Assembly (NCBI GenBank): GCA_003216615.1
Contig: QCIP01000002.1
Span: forward strand, 62,001 to 126,000
DNA from: Prochlorococcus sp. AG-402-M15
GTDB taxonomy: Bacteria > Cyanobacteriota > Cyanobacteriia > PCC-6307 > Cyanobiaceae
Reading direction: 5' to 3'
DNA: 64,000 nt
Position numbers and translations under genes: made by a program. Of the stretch, positions 48,631 through 57,777 are shown piece after piece; positions within the stretch are counted from its first letter, which is position 1; each line of letters begins with the position of its first letter. Under the pieces are notes generated by a model. It was not told the DNA's origin, did not search any database, and worked only from the letters and a program-made list of their open reading frames with translations.

Positions 48631-49536
48631 ATGGAAACTAAAGATTGGTATAAACTAGCTTTTCTGATAGAAAGTGATTATGAAGAAATTATTATTTGGA
48701 AATTAAATGAGCTGGGAATATTTAGTTTTTCATTTGAATATTTAATTAAAAATGAAAATAAAAAAGAGGTGAATATATGGCTTCCAAGTAATGATTGGGG
48801 CGAAAGTTCTAGAAGTGGTTTTGAAAAAATAATTAGCAAACTTATAAACATTAATGCTCCTAATAATCAATTTTTTGACTGGAGTATTATTAAAGAGGAG
48901 GATTGGTTGACAAGCTGGAAAAAGTATTGGGCGCCTGAATTAGTAGGAAAACATTTTTTAATATTGCCTTGTTGGATAAATCTAAATGAAAAATTTAAAG
49001 ATAAACAAATTATAAAAATTGATCCTGGAGCAGCCTTTGGTACAGGAAGTCATCCTTCGACTTATCTTTGCTTGGAAAAAATGGAGAATATTTTATTTTC
49101 TGACAAAAAGGTGTTAGATATTGGGAGTGGTAGCGGGATTTTGAGTGTCGCCGCAAGATTGCTTGGCGCTAAAGAGGTTTGTGCAGTAGATAATGATTAT
49201 TTAGCTATAAATTCAACTAACTCTAATTTTCAAATAAATTTCGGTAATTTAAAAAACTTCAATACATATTTGGGATCTTTTAATGAGGTAATTTTAAAAA
49301 ATCAACTCAAACAATTTGATGTTGTTTTATGCAATATTCTTGCTGAAGTAATAAAAGAAATGATTCCAAATATTTATAAGTGCTTGAGAAACAATGGGGA
49401 AGTTATTTTAAGTGGAATTCTGAATTCACAAAAAGATGAAATTATAAAAATATTAATTCAGAATGACTTGAAATTATTGGATGTATCAACTAGAAAAGAT
49501 TGGGCATGTATTTCTGCGCAAAAAGCCAGCGATTAA
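48631..49536 (+). CDS. prmA: Ribosomal protein L11 methyltransferase
   Basis: About 301 residues. The SAM-binding motif is [20 protein letters not shown], preceded by the PrmA-specific [14 protein letters not shown]. Later come [13 protein letters not shown] and a C-terminal [10 protein letters not shown] use the ATG at 48631; an upstream TTG would add four residues. It trimethylates L11 on the ribosome. Lies in an operon with serA. Confidence 0.93.
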   Translation: METKDWYKLAFLIESDYEEIIIWKLNELGIFSFSFEYLIKNENKKEVNIWLPSNDWGESSRSGFEKIISKLININAPNNQFFDWSIIKEEDWLTSWKKYWAPELVGKHFLILPCWINLNEKFKDKQIIKIDPGAAFGTGSHPSTYLCLEKMENILFSDKKVLDIGSGSGILSVAARLLGAKEVCAVDNDYLAINSTNSNFQINFGNLKNFNTYLGSFNEVILKNQLKQFDVVLCNILAEVIKEMIPNIYKCLRNNGEVILSGILNSQKDEIIKILIQNDLKLLDVSTRKDWACISAQKASD

Positions 49537-49676
49537 ACCTAAGTATAAGTTTTTCTTATAAATACTCATTAATACATTTTATTGTGTCATTTTTTACTTC
49601 AAAATCTCACATATCGACCCAATCGATGTTAAAAATGTAGTTGATAGGTATTAACTACCAACAATTTTTTATTTAA

Positions 49677-49976
49677 ATGGCTTCTTACAAAGTTACACTC
49701 ATCAACGAAGGTGAAGGTCTTAATTCAACTATCGAAGTACCTGATGACCAGTACATCCTTGATGCTGCTGAAGAGCAAGGTATCGACCTTCCTTATTCCT
49801 GTAGAGCTGGAGCATGTTCAACATGTGCTGGAAAAGTTACTTCAGGTAGTGTTGATCAATCAGATCAAAGTTTCTTGGATGATGACCAACTAGAAGCTGG
49901 TTTTGTACTTACATGTGTTGCTTACCCAACATCGGACTTAACAATTACAACTCATTCTGAGGAAGAATTGTATTAA
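49677..49976 (+). CDS. petF: [2Fe-2S] ferredoxin
   Basis: A 99-residue plant-type ferredoxin with the four cluster cysteines Cys42, Cys47, Cys50 and Cys80 ([14 protein letters not shown] and VLTCVAYP). It accepts electrons from photosystem I and feeds FNR, nitrite reductase and desaturases. Codons are GC-richer and more biased than neighbours, as expected for high expression. Its own promoter region and a strong terminator enclose it. Confidence 0.97.
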   Translation: MASYKVTLINEGEGLNSTIEVPDDQYILDAAEEQGIDLPYSCRAGACSTCAGKVTSGSVDQSDQSFLDDDQLEAGFVLTCVAYPTSDLTITTHSEEELY

Positions 49977-50021
49977 TTATAAAAAATTAACTTTTCTAAG
50001 TTGATTATTTATTATTTCTCT

Positions 50022-50048
50022 GCCACCCTCTATAAAGGTGGCTTTTTT
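50022..50048 (+). terminator. Terminator after petF
   Basis: GCCACC/GGTGGC stem with a short loop, then six T, 46 bp after the petF stop. Confidence 0.9.
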
Positions 50049-50053
50049 AATGG

Positions 50054-50422
50054 ATGAATAAATTTGAATTTTTCAAGACTGGTAGTGTTCAATCAAGTTA
50101 TGGAGGTCAGTACAGTTATAGGGTGATTGGAGCATGTTGCAGACTATATGATAGGGAAGAGTTACCCTGGCCCTGTTCTAGATTGGCTTGGAAAAGTAAG
50201 GAGCCTAGTTGGAGAAGAATAGGCTCTAGGTTCGTTGCTGATATGGCTTCAAGAAAATGCCCATCTTACTCAGTTCAGATTTTGGAGCCTGGATCAAAAC
50301 CTGTTGAAACAGTTATAACTTTTTTTTCGAAGAAATTTTCTTCTGATATACAAGAATGGTGGTATAGCAAAAAACCAGACTCAAAAGAGCCTGGTAATAT
50401 CTTCCCATCTGAAGTTAGTTAG
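50054..50422 (+). CDS. Conserved hypothetical protein, 122 aa
   Basis: A soluble protein with GQYSYRVIGACCRLYDREEL, PWPCSRLAWKSKEPSWRRIG and a tail containing KFSSDIQEWWYSKKP. Three cysteines (GACC, PWPC) and many aromatic/basic residues suggest a compact, perhaps metal-binding domain. It starts 6 bp after the terminator T-run, so it needs its own promoter or read-through. Unknown function. Confidence 0.7.
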   Translation: MNKFEFFKTGSVQSSYGGQYSYRVIGACCRLYDREELPWPCSRLAWKSKEPSWRRIGSRFVADMASRKCPSYSVQILEPGSKPVETVITFFSKKFSSDIQEWWYSKKPDSKEPGNIFPSEVS

Positions 50423-50431
50423 CTTTAAATC

Positions 50432-50995
50432 TTATGCTTTTGGCTTTGGTGGCATGTAACCTTTTAAGCCAGTGCATTCAAGGCTATCAATTGTATTAAC
50501 TCCAGTTTGTGGGTTAGTTCCACTAGCTCTTTCACATAATGATTTTCTCTGAGAAAGATCAAGATTTGCATCTGTAAAGTCTGCTCCATCTATAATTGCT
50601 CCATCAAAAACACTTTTCATTAGCTCACCATTTGTAAGATTCGCATCAGATAAATCAGCATTATCAAAACGTACAGCATATGCAATAAGATCTTTCATAT
50701 TGGCGCTTTTGAAACTAGAATTCTTTGCAGTTGTTACGCTCATATAGGCGCCTTGTAGATTAGCCTCTCCTAAATCTTGATAAGATAAATCATATTTTAC
50801 AAATTCATTATTTTGAAGATCTGCTCCATGAAGATCTTCTTTCAATCCATCTACTGATGAAGGATCACTAGGATAAAGTGCATTAGCAGAAATTGGATTA
50901 ATAAGTAAACCAACAATTAAAGGAAGAAAAATAAATAGTCTTTTGAAAGACTTATTTAGTGATGAAAAAATAGAGACCATTTCGATCGACATCAA
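50432..50995 (-). CDS. Lumenal pentapeptide-repeat protein
   Basis: 187 residues. A signal peptide (FIFLPLIVGLLINPISANA, cleavage near residue 39) is followed by pentapeptide repeats (ADLQNNEF, ANLQGAYM, NADLSDANLTNGEL, ADFTDANL) forming a right-handed beta-helix. The C-terminus has two cysteines (SLCERASG, LECTGLKG) that could form a disulfide. Similar to thylakoid-lumen pentapeptide proteins (TL15/Rfr type); function unknown. Start may be the second Met. Confidence 0.88.
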   Translation of the reverse strand: MMSIEMVSIFSSLNKSFKRLFIFLPLIVGLLINPISANALYPSDPSSVDGLKEDLHGADLQNNEFVKYDLSYQDLGEANLQGAYMSVTTAKNSSFKSANMKDLIAYAVRFDNADLSDANLTNGELMKSVFDGAIIDGADFTDANLDLSQRKSLCERASGTNPQTGVNTIDSLECTGLKGYMPPKPKA

Positions 50996-51066
50996 ATAGA
51001 AAAACCTAAGACTATTATTTCATGGGTTGGTCATTTACAACGCTCCTGCTAACGAACTGTTGCAGT

Positions 51067-52005
51067 TTATTTAATTTCTGCAGTTAGAAAATCTTTTGCA
51101 AGCTGAGTATTTGGAAAAACTTTTTGCGCCTCTTTAAGCAAATCGCTTGGTGTGATTGAATTTTTATTAGTGTATCTTGGACTTAAATGAGTAATAATTA
51201 ATTTTTTTGTATTAGATAATAATGCTGTTTTGGCAGCCATGATTGTTGTGGAATGTAATTTTTCGTAGGCCATGCTTTCATCCTCTTCTGAAAAAGTCGA
51301 TTCATGTACGAGTAAATCGGCATTTTTTGATAGTGAAACAGCTGATTCACTAAAGACTGTATCTGTGCAATAAACAAAACTTTCACCCTCTCTAGGAGGT
51401 CCACAGAATTCTCTCCCATCAAATGTCCTACCATCCGCTAATACTACTTTTTTACCTTGTTGCAGTTCTGAATAAATTGGTCCAGGTGCTATTTTTAGAG
51501 ACTCTGCTTTTTGGATATCAAATATACCTGGTTTATCTTTTTCACTAACTCGATAACCATAAGCAGGTATTTTATGTTTAAGACAAGCGCAGTTTACTTT
51601 TATTTTGTTGTTTTCAAATAGGATTTTATTTTCTGATGCAAAATTTTCAACTTCTACAAAATGCAATGGGAACGACAATTTACAATAACTACTTTTAAGT
51701 GCAGAATTTATAAAACTTCGCAACTCTGAAGGACCGTAAATTTCAATACCCTTACTATTCCCTGATAAACCTAAGGTAGCCAAAAGTCCAGGCAAACCAT
51801 AAATATGATCTCCATGCATATGGGTAATAAATATTTTCCTAATTTGTGAAGATTTAATATTGCTTTTCATTATTTGATGTTGCGTTCCTTCACCACAATC
51901 AAAAAGCCAAACTTCTGATGACTGTGATAATTTAAGTGCTAAGGAAGAAACATTTCTTGTTAAGGATGGGACTCCAGAGCTCGTTCCTAAGAAGGTAATA
52001 TTCAC
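51067..52005 (-). CDS. rnz: Ribonuclease Z
   Basis: 312 residues of metallo-beta-lactamase fold. The zinc site HMHGDH lies at 62-67 (THMHGDHIYGLPG), preceded by FDCGEGTQHQIM. CDTVFSE and the final ITHLSPRY are further metal/active-site motifs. It removes tRNA 3' trailers, consistent with tRNA genes lacking encoded CCA. Confidence 0.95.
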   Translation of the reverse strand: MNITFLGTSSGVPSLTRNVSSLALKLSQSSEVWLFDCGEGTQHQIMKSNIKSSQIRKIFITHMHGDHIYGLPGLLATLGLSGNSKGIEIYGPSELRSFINSALKSSYCKLSFPLHFVEVENFASENKILFENNKIKVNCACLKHKIPAYGYRVSEKDKPGIFDIQKAESLKIAPGPIYSELQQGKKVVLADGRTFDGREFCGPPREGESFVYCTDTVFSESAVSLSKNADLLVHESTFSEEDESMAYEKLHSTTIMAAKTALLSNTKKLIITHLSPRYTNKNSITPSDLLKEAQKVFPNTQLAKDFLTAEIK

Positions 52006-52094
52006 TTATTTATGATATTTTTATTTTTATATCTGGATTAAATCTAGACTTTTAGTCAAACTAAGGCAAATTAAGAATTTGTTTTTTAAACAAA

Positions 52095-53270
52095 GTGATA
52101 CTTAAATTTAAGAATAATTATAGTAAATGTTGCCTGATTAGTACTTTATTTATTTTTGTTTTTCAGAGTGAAAATGTTTTTGCATCTAGAGAGCCAATAA
52201 TTAGAGTTTTGATATCAAAAAATAACAATGTAAGGATTAGATCAGATAAATCAATTCCTTTAACTATAGAGGGAAAATTTTTTTCAAGTAAAAAAATAAA
52301 AGGGTTAACTTTAAAAAATGAGAAAAATAGAAAAGTTTTATATTTTGATAAGAATAAACAAAAAAAATATAATTTAAAAAGTAATCAACAATTTCAAATT
52401 AGATCTTCTGATGGAAGAGGTATATGGGTAGGTCAAAAAAGATTTTCTGGTAAACTAAATCTCTTTGTACTTGATTCTGAAATATTGGTCGTGAATGTTT
52501 TAGGAATTGAAAAATACCTAAGTAGTGTGGTTGGTTCAGAGATGCCAACAAAATGGCCTATGGAAGCATTAAAAGCACAAGCAATTGCATCCAGAACTTA
52601 TGCTTTAAAGCAAAAGGGAAATAATTTATTTGATATAGATTCTACCCAGAGAAATCAAGTCTATAATGGCTTGGAGTCTAGAACTTATAAAACTATCAGA
52701 GCCGTTAAAAGTACAAGATCTTTGGTGTTGACTTATAAAAATAAATTAATTAATGCTTTGTTTCATAGCAGCTCAGGTGGAATGACAGAAAATAGTCAGG
52801 ATGTATGGAAGAATAAATATCCATATTTATCAAGTGTGAAAGATTTTGATAAAAATAATCCAAAATTTAGATGGCAAACAAAATTTTCGAATAATGAATT
52901 AACAAAGTTGTTTCCCAAGATTGGAGGTGTAAAAAATATAGAGATTCTAGATATTACATCTACAGGGAGGGTAAAAAATGTAAAACTTATTGGGGCTTAT
53001 GGTTCTGATCAAATGTCTGGGGTTGATTTAAGAAAAAAATTAGACCTCAAGAGTAATTTTATGAGATTTAAATTTTTTGAAGAAGAATCAAATAAAAAAT
53101 TTCCTATGAAAAAAGGTTTAATAGTTTTTGGACAGGGATCTGGACATGGAGTAGGAATGAGTCAGTGGGGTGCTAAATATATGGCTTCTAAAGGCCAAAA
53201 AGCTGAAATAATTTTAAAGCATTTCTATAGAGGTGTGCAGATTAAACCTTTTAGAACAGATTTTCTATAG
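52095..53270 (+). CDS. SpoIID/LytB-domain protein
   Basis: 391 residues, GTG start. An N-terminal hydrophobic segment (residues ~10-25) is a likely signal anchor. The SpoIID domain shows VVGSEMPTKWPMEALKAQAI, RTYAL, HSSSGGMTE and the C-terminal GQGSGHGVGMSQWGAKYMA. Family members are peptidoglycan lytic transglycosylases or amidase activators. The cellular role in cyanobacteria is not established. Confidence 0.9.
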   Translation: MILKFKNNYSKCCLISTLFIFVFQSENVFASREPIIRVLISKNNNVRIRSDKSIPLTIEGKFFSSKKIKGLTLKNEKNRKVLYFDKNKQKKYNLKSNQQFQIRSSDGRGIWVGQKRFSGKLNLFVLDSEILVVNVLGIEKYLSSVVGSEMPTKWPMEALKAQAIASRTYALKQKGNNLFDIDSTQRNQVYNGLESRTYKTIRAVKSTRSLVLTYKNKLINALFHSSSGGMTENSQDVWKNKYPYLSSVKDFDKNNPKFRWQTKFSNNELTKLFPKIGGVKNIEILDITSTGRVKNVKLIGAYGSDQMSGVDLRKKLDLKSNFMRFKFFEEESNKKFPMKKGLIVFGQGSGHGVGMSQWGAKYMASKGQKAEIILKHFYRGVQIKPFRTDFL

Positions 53271-53273
53271 AAT

Positions 53274-54194
53274 TCATTTTGCATTAAGGACTAATTTTGG
53301 ATTTATAAAAGTTTGTTCTTTATTTAAGAAGCCTATCCCAAGTAGTATTTTTTTATTATTTATTACCTTTATGGGTTTTTCATAATCAATACTTATGCTT
53401 TCATTTAAGTAATTAATATCAACCTTAATTGCTCTTCCAGTTTGCCAAAAATTTATTTCTTCTTTTTTTAAGACAAATGTTGATATGTGATTAAGAGCAG
53501 AAATTGTTGGAATAATAAAATTTGTCGCGTTTTTTTTTCCTTTTTCTTTTTCTATCTCAGATATTCTTATAGAGTTTTTTTCATGAAATCCACAAGCTGA
53601 AATTCTTTTTAGTTGTAGAAGGCATCCCTCGGAATTAAGTAATTTTCCCAAATCTCTCGCAATTGACCTTATGTATGTACCAGCAGAACAAATTATTTTT
53701 ATCTCTATGATTCCGTTTATTTGGTCCCATTTCATTAAAGTAAGTTCGTCTATTTTTACTTCTCTTGGGACTAGTTCAAAATTTTCATTATTAAAAGATT
53801 TTTTATAAGCTCTTTCACCATTGACGTGCACACTAGATACTTTTGGTGGAATTTGTTTAATTATTCCTCTAAAATTATTTAAATATTGATCTAATTTCTC
53901 ATCACTGATTTTAGGCCAACCTTTTTTATTAATTATTTCTCCGTGAATATCATCAGTGTTAGTTTTTATTCCTAATTTTATTTGTCCTATGTAAGTTTTT
54001 CCCTGAGGAAGATATTGTATAAATCTTGTTGCACTGCCTATAGCAATTGGTAATGTACCCGTAACTTCTGGATCAAGAGTACCTGTGTGTCCAACTTTTC
54101 TTGTATTTACTAACCTTCTTATTTGTTTAACACAATCATGAGAGGTAAAGCCTTTATCTTTATTAATTACTAAAAATCCATCTTTAGTTTCCAT
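53274..54194 (-). CDS. truB: tRNA pseudouridine(55) synthase
   Basis: 306 residues. The catalytic motif GHTGTLDP is at 35-42 with nucleophile Asp41. [12 protein letters not shown] and [15 protein letters not shown] are the other TruB motifs. It converts U55 in the tRNA T-loop. Ends 3 bp from the SpoIID gene stop (convergent). The C-terminal part beyond ~240 is divergent. Confidence 0.95.
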   Translation of the reverse strand: METKDGFLVINKDKGFTSHDCVKQIRRLVNTRKVGHTGTLDPEVTGTLPIAIGSATRFIQYLPQGKTYIGQIKLGIKTNTDDIHGEIINKKGWPKISDEKLDQYLNNFRGIIKQIPPKVSSVHVNGERAYKKSFNNENFELVPREVKIDELTLMKWDQINGIIEIKIICSAGTYIRSIARDLGKLLNSEGCLLQLKRISACGFHEKNSIRISEIEKEKGKKNATNFIIPTISALNHISTFVLKKEEINFWQTGRAIKVDINYLNESISIDYEKPIKVINNKKILLGIGFLNKEQTFINPKLVLNAK

Positions 54195-54237
54195 TTTTAA
54201 TATTAAGAATACTTTGAGAAAGATTTAATAGCATCCT

Positions 54238-55011
54238 ATGATTTTTGTATTGGAGACTAAAAGTAAGAAATTGAAAAACAATAGTTTTATATTAAAAGAG
54301 TTTTTAGATAATGCGTTCAATTTGAAATCACACTTAATGGAATTCTTATCTATTAGCGAATGCGATTTAGATGGATTTCTTGCAAATGCAAAGACGAATT
54401 TAGCGAATTCACATCCTGGAGATAATCTAAGTGATGTTGCAGATTTTTATACAGAAATTGTTGGAGATCGGCACTTAGCAGATTTAGCTGCTTGGCATAT
54501 TACCAGCAAGGATTATATCGCTGATACTTTAAAACTTCAGCAGAGATTTTCCAGAGATTTGGTTTTAGATTTTGGAGGTGGGATTGGAACCCATGCTTTA
54601 GCTAATGCAATGTCTTCAAGAGTTGAGCATGTTTTTTTTGTAGATATTAATGAAACAAATAGAAAATTCGTTGAATACAGGGCTAAGGAATTAGGAGTTG
54701 AAAAAAAACTTACTTTTTGCAAGACAATTAAAGATACAAAAATATCGAAATTTGATACTATAGTTTGTCTTGATGTTTTGGAACATCTTGCCAACCCAGA
54801 TTCTCAAATTGAGATTTTCAATGAAATTATGGATTGTAACTCTATCGCTTTATTCAATTGGTATTTCTATAAAGGAGACAACAATGAATATCCATTTCAT
54901 ATTGACGATAGTCAAATTGTTGAAAGGTTTTTTAAGACACTCCAATCAAAATTTTTAGAAGTTTTTCATCCTATTCTCATAACTACTAGAGTTTATAAGA
55001 AATTTAAATAA
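54238..55011 (+). CDS. Class I SAM-dependent methyltransferase
   Basis: 257 residues. The SAM motif is [18 protein letters not shown] (about residues 103-120), then VFFVDINE and [13 protein letters not shown]. The N-terminal ~90 residues are helical and include [18 protein letters not shown]. Small-molecule or lipid substrate likely; not identifiable. The 3' end overlaps rpmA by 8 bp on the opposite strand. Confidence 0.85.
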   Translation: MIFVLETKSKKLKNNSFILKEFLDNAFNLKSHLMEFLSISECDLDGFLANAKTNLANSHPGDNLSDVADFYTEIVGDRHLADLAAWHITSKDYIADTLKLQQRFSRDLVLDFGGGIGTHALANAMSSRVEHVFFVDINETNRKFVEYRAKELGVEKKLTFCKTIKDTKISKFDTIVCLDVLEHLANPDSQIEIFNEIMDCNSIALFNWYFYKGDNNEYPFHIDDSQIVERFFKTLQSKFLEVFHPILITTRVYKKFK

Positions 55012-55264
55012 CTATATTAACTCTTTTTCTATTTCTTAAATTTCTTTTAATGCTTTCGAAACTTACGGTTCCTTCTTTTAGTGCAAAAAGAGTGTCATCT
55101 TTGCCTTTACCAACATTGATTCCTGGTAAAAAGGATGTGCCTCTTTGGCGAATTAAAATTGATCCGGCATTTACTTTTTCTCCACCATAGGCTTTTACTC
55201 CAAGTCTTTTGGAATTTGAATCTCTACCGTTTCTTGTAGAACCTGTTCCTTTTTTATGTGCCAT
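55004..55264 (-). CDS. rpmA: 50S ribosomal protein L27
   Basis: 86 residues. [20 protein letters not shown] is the hallmark L27 start, followed by [20 protein letters not shown] and GTSF. It binds near the peptidyl-transferase centre. Second gene of the rplU-rpmA operon. Confidence 0.98.
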   Translation of the reverse strand: MAHKKGTGSTRNGRDSNSKRLGVKAYGGEKVNAGSILIRQRGTSFLPGINVGKGKDDTLFALKEGTVSFESIKRNLRNRKRVNIVI

Positions 55265-55273
55265 TAGTGGTTG

Positions 55274-55714
55274 TTAATTTGTAGATTTTTCAGATTTTGG
55301 TTTAGTTTCCTTTTTAATAGCTTCCTTTTTTGAAGAAGACTTAGGAGCACTTTTACCTACAGTTATCGATTTTACCATAACTCTTGTGAGTTCTTGTCTG
55401 TGACCCATTTTTCTTCTTGTCTTTTTTTTCGGACGCATCTTGTATACAATAATTTTTTTATCTCTTCTGTGAGAAACTACTTCCAATTCAATTTTTGCAT
55501 CTTTAACATAAGGTTTACCAATAGTTATAGAGTTTTTATCCTTTAAAAGTAAAACTTTTTCTAGAGTAATTTTATCTTTCTCTTTTACATTTAATCTATC
55601 AATATCATAATATCTATTAACTTCGAACCAAAATTGTTGACCTGAAGTTTCGGCTATTGCATACAATTCATTAATTTTAGATGAATTGCTTGAGGAATTT
55701 TTAGAATTGGTCAT
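55274..55714 (-). CDS. rplU: 50S ribosomal protein L21
   Basis: 146 residues. YAIAETSGQQFWFEVNRYYD, VLLLKD and the basic KKIIVYKMRPKKKTRRKMGH motif are diagnostic. It carries an unusual N-terminal serine/asparagine stretch and a lysine-rich C-terminal tail beyond the usual ~103 residues. Divergent from kaiB. Confidence 0.97.
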   Translation of the reverse strand: MTNSKNSSSNSSKINELYAIAETSGQQFWFEVNRYYDIDRLNVKEKDKITLEKVLLLKDKNSITIGKPYVKDAKIELEVVSHRRDKKIIVYKMRPKKKTRRKMGHRQELTRVMVKSITVGKSAPKSSSKKEAIKKETKPKSEKSTN

Positions 55715-55857
55715 ATATTTAAAGACGTTATTAGGCTCAAATTTAAATTTGATTATGCCAAATGAACTATCATAATAGTTTGTCTATTATCTTGTTTTGT
55801 AGTGTAATAAGTCAAGGGTTGTTTTAAATCTTTCTTTTAACTTGAGGAACCATACTA

Positions 55858-56175
55858 ATGGCAGCTAGAAAAACTTATATTTTAAAACTTTATGTTGCTG
55901 GAAATACTCCAAATTCAATGAGAGCTTTAAATACTTTAAGAGAAATTTTAGAAAATGAATTTAAAGGAGTCTATGCCTTGAAAGTTATCGATGTACTTAA
56001 GCAACCTCAACTTGCAGAGGAAGATAAGATATTGGCTACACCAACCTTAGCTAAAATTTTACCTCCACCAGTTAGAAGAATAATTGGTGACCTTTCAGAT
56101 AGAGAAAAAGTTTTAATCGGTTTAGATCTACTTTTTGATGAATTAACTGAAACTGAATATATTGGAGATAAATAA
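55858..56175 (+). CDS. kaiB: Circadian clock protein KaiB
   Basis: 105 residues, thioredoxin-like. [18 protein letters not shown] at the N-terminus and [20 protein letters not shown], with the proline-rich [18 protein letters not shown]. KaiB binds the KaiC CI ring in a fold-switched state to close the feedback. There is no kaiA between rplU and kaiB, a spacer of only 143 bp. Confidence 0.98.
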   Translation: MAARKTYILKLYVAGNTPNSMRALNTLREILENEFKGVYALKVIDVLKQPQLAEEDKILATPTLAKILPPPVRRIIGDLSDREKVLIGLDLLFDELTETEYIGDK

Positions 56176-56247
56176 TATATGGAAAACTTTTATAATTAAA
56201 GATAACTTTAAAGTTTATTTTTATTTAATTTTCTTTTGAACAACATT

Positions 56248-57777
56248 ATGAAAGATAAGACATTCGGTAAATCAAATAAAATGCAAGTTCAGAAACTACC
56301 AACTGGCATAGAGGGTTTTGATGATGTTTGTAGAGGTGGTTTACCAGTATCTAGAAGTACTCTCATTAGTGGAACGTCAGGAACTGGTAAAACTGTTTTT
56401 TCGCTCCAGTACTTGCATCATGGAATTTGCAATTTTGATGAGCCAGGGATTTTCGTTACATTTGAAGAATCACCTTTAGATATAATTAGAAACGCTGCTA
56501 GCTTTGGGTGGGACTTACAAGAATTAATAGATCAAAATAAGTTATTTATATTGGATGCTTCTCCTGATCCTGACGGTCAAGATGTAGCTGGTAACTTTGA
56601 CCTGTCCGGGCTTATCGAGAGAATTAGTTACGCAATAAGAAAATATAAGGCCAAAAGAGTTGCAATAGATTCAATAACTGCTGTTTTTCAACAATATGAC
56701 GCCATTTACGTTGTTAGAAGAGAAATCTTCAGACTAATAGCAAGATTGAAAGAGATTGGAGTAACAACAGTTATGACTACAGAAAGGGTAGATGATTACG
56801 GACCTATTGCAAGATATGGAGTAGAAGAATTTGTCTCTGATAATGTTGTCTTATTAAGAAATGTTCTAGAGTCAGAGAAGAGAAGAAGAACATTAGAAGT
56901 TTTGAAGTTAAGAGGTACTGTGCATATGAAAGGGGAATACCCATTCACTATGGGTATAGATGGTATTAGTGTGTTTGCTCTTGGAGCAATGAGACTTACT
57001 CAAAGATCTTCAAATATCAGGATTAGTTCTGGAGTTAAAGATCTTGACGATATGTGTGGAGGAGGTTATTTTCAAGATTCTATTATTCTCGCAACAGGAG
57101 CTACTGGTACGGGTAAGACAATGCTTGTATCAAAATTTGTAGAAGATGCTTATAACAATAAGGAAAGAGCGATACTTTTTGCATATGAAGAATCGAGAGC
57201 TCAATTGCTTAGGAATGCTACTAGTTGGGGAATAGACTTTGAAAAAATGGAAAGTGATGGGTTATTAAAAATTATTTGCGCTTATCCTGAATCAACTGGT
57301 TTGGAAGATCACCTACAAATCATAAAAACGCAAATTAATCAATTTAAACCAAAGAGAATGGCAATAGATTCTCTCTCAGCATTGGCTAGAGGTGTAAGTT
57401 TGAACGCATTTAGACAGTTTGTAATTGCAGTCACTGGTTATACAAAACAAGAAGAGATAGCTGGCTTTTTTACTAATACTGCCGAAGAATTTATGGGAAG
57501 TCATTCTATTACTGATTCTCACATCTCTACCATTACAGATACTATTTTGTTACTTCAATATGTAGAAATCAAAGGAGAGATGGCTAGAGCTTTAAATGTT
57601 TTTAAAATGCGAGGATCATGGCATGATAAACGAATAAGAGAATTTATTATTACAAATCAAGGTCCTGAAATTAGAGATTCTTTTTCCAACTTTGAACAGA
57701 TATTTAGTGGTGCTCCTCATAGAGTTATTCCTGATCAAAATATTCAGAATGTTTTTAAAGGCTTAGAAAATAATTAG
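56248..57777 (+). CDS. kaiC: Circadian clock ATPase/kinase KaiC
   Basis: About 509 residues, two RecA-like domains. CI has Walker A GTSGTGKT near residue 42, and CII has GATGTGKT near 280. The CII phosphorylation region reads SHISTITDT, equivalent to Ser431/Thr432 in Synechococcus. I use the ATG at 56248, since a TTG 12 bp upstream adds only four residues. Without KaiA the phosphorylation cycle is expected to behave as an hourglass. Converges on nblS with a 4-bp overlap. Confidence 0.98.
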   Translation: MKDKTFGKSNKMQVQKLPTGIEGFDDVCRGGLPVSRSTLISGTSGTGKTVFSLQYLHHGICNFDEPGIFVTFEESPLDIIRNAASFGWDLQELIDQNKLFILDASPDPDGQDVAGNFDLSGLIERISYAIRKYKAKRVAIDSITAVFQQYDAIYVVRREIFRLIARLKEIGVTTVMTTERVDDYGPIARYGVEEFVSDNVVLLRNVLESEKRRRTLEVLKLRGTVHMKGEYPFTMGIDGISVFALGAMRLTQRSSNIRISSGVKDLDDMCGGGYFQDSIILATGATGTGKTMLVSKFVEDAYNNKERAILFAYEESRAQLLRNATSWGIDFEKMESDGLLKIICAYPESTGLEDHLQIIKTQINQFKPKRMAIDSLSALARGVSLNAFRQFVIAVTGYTKQEEIAGFFTNTAEEFMGSHSITDSHISTITDTILLLQYVEIKGEMARALNVFKMRGSWHDKRIREFIITNQGPEIRDSFSNFEQIFSGAPHRVIPDQNIQNVFKGLENN

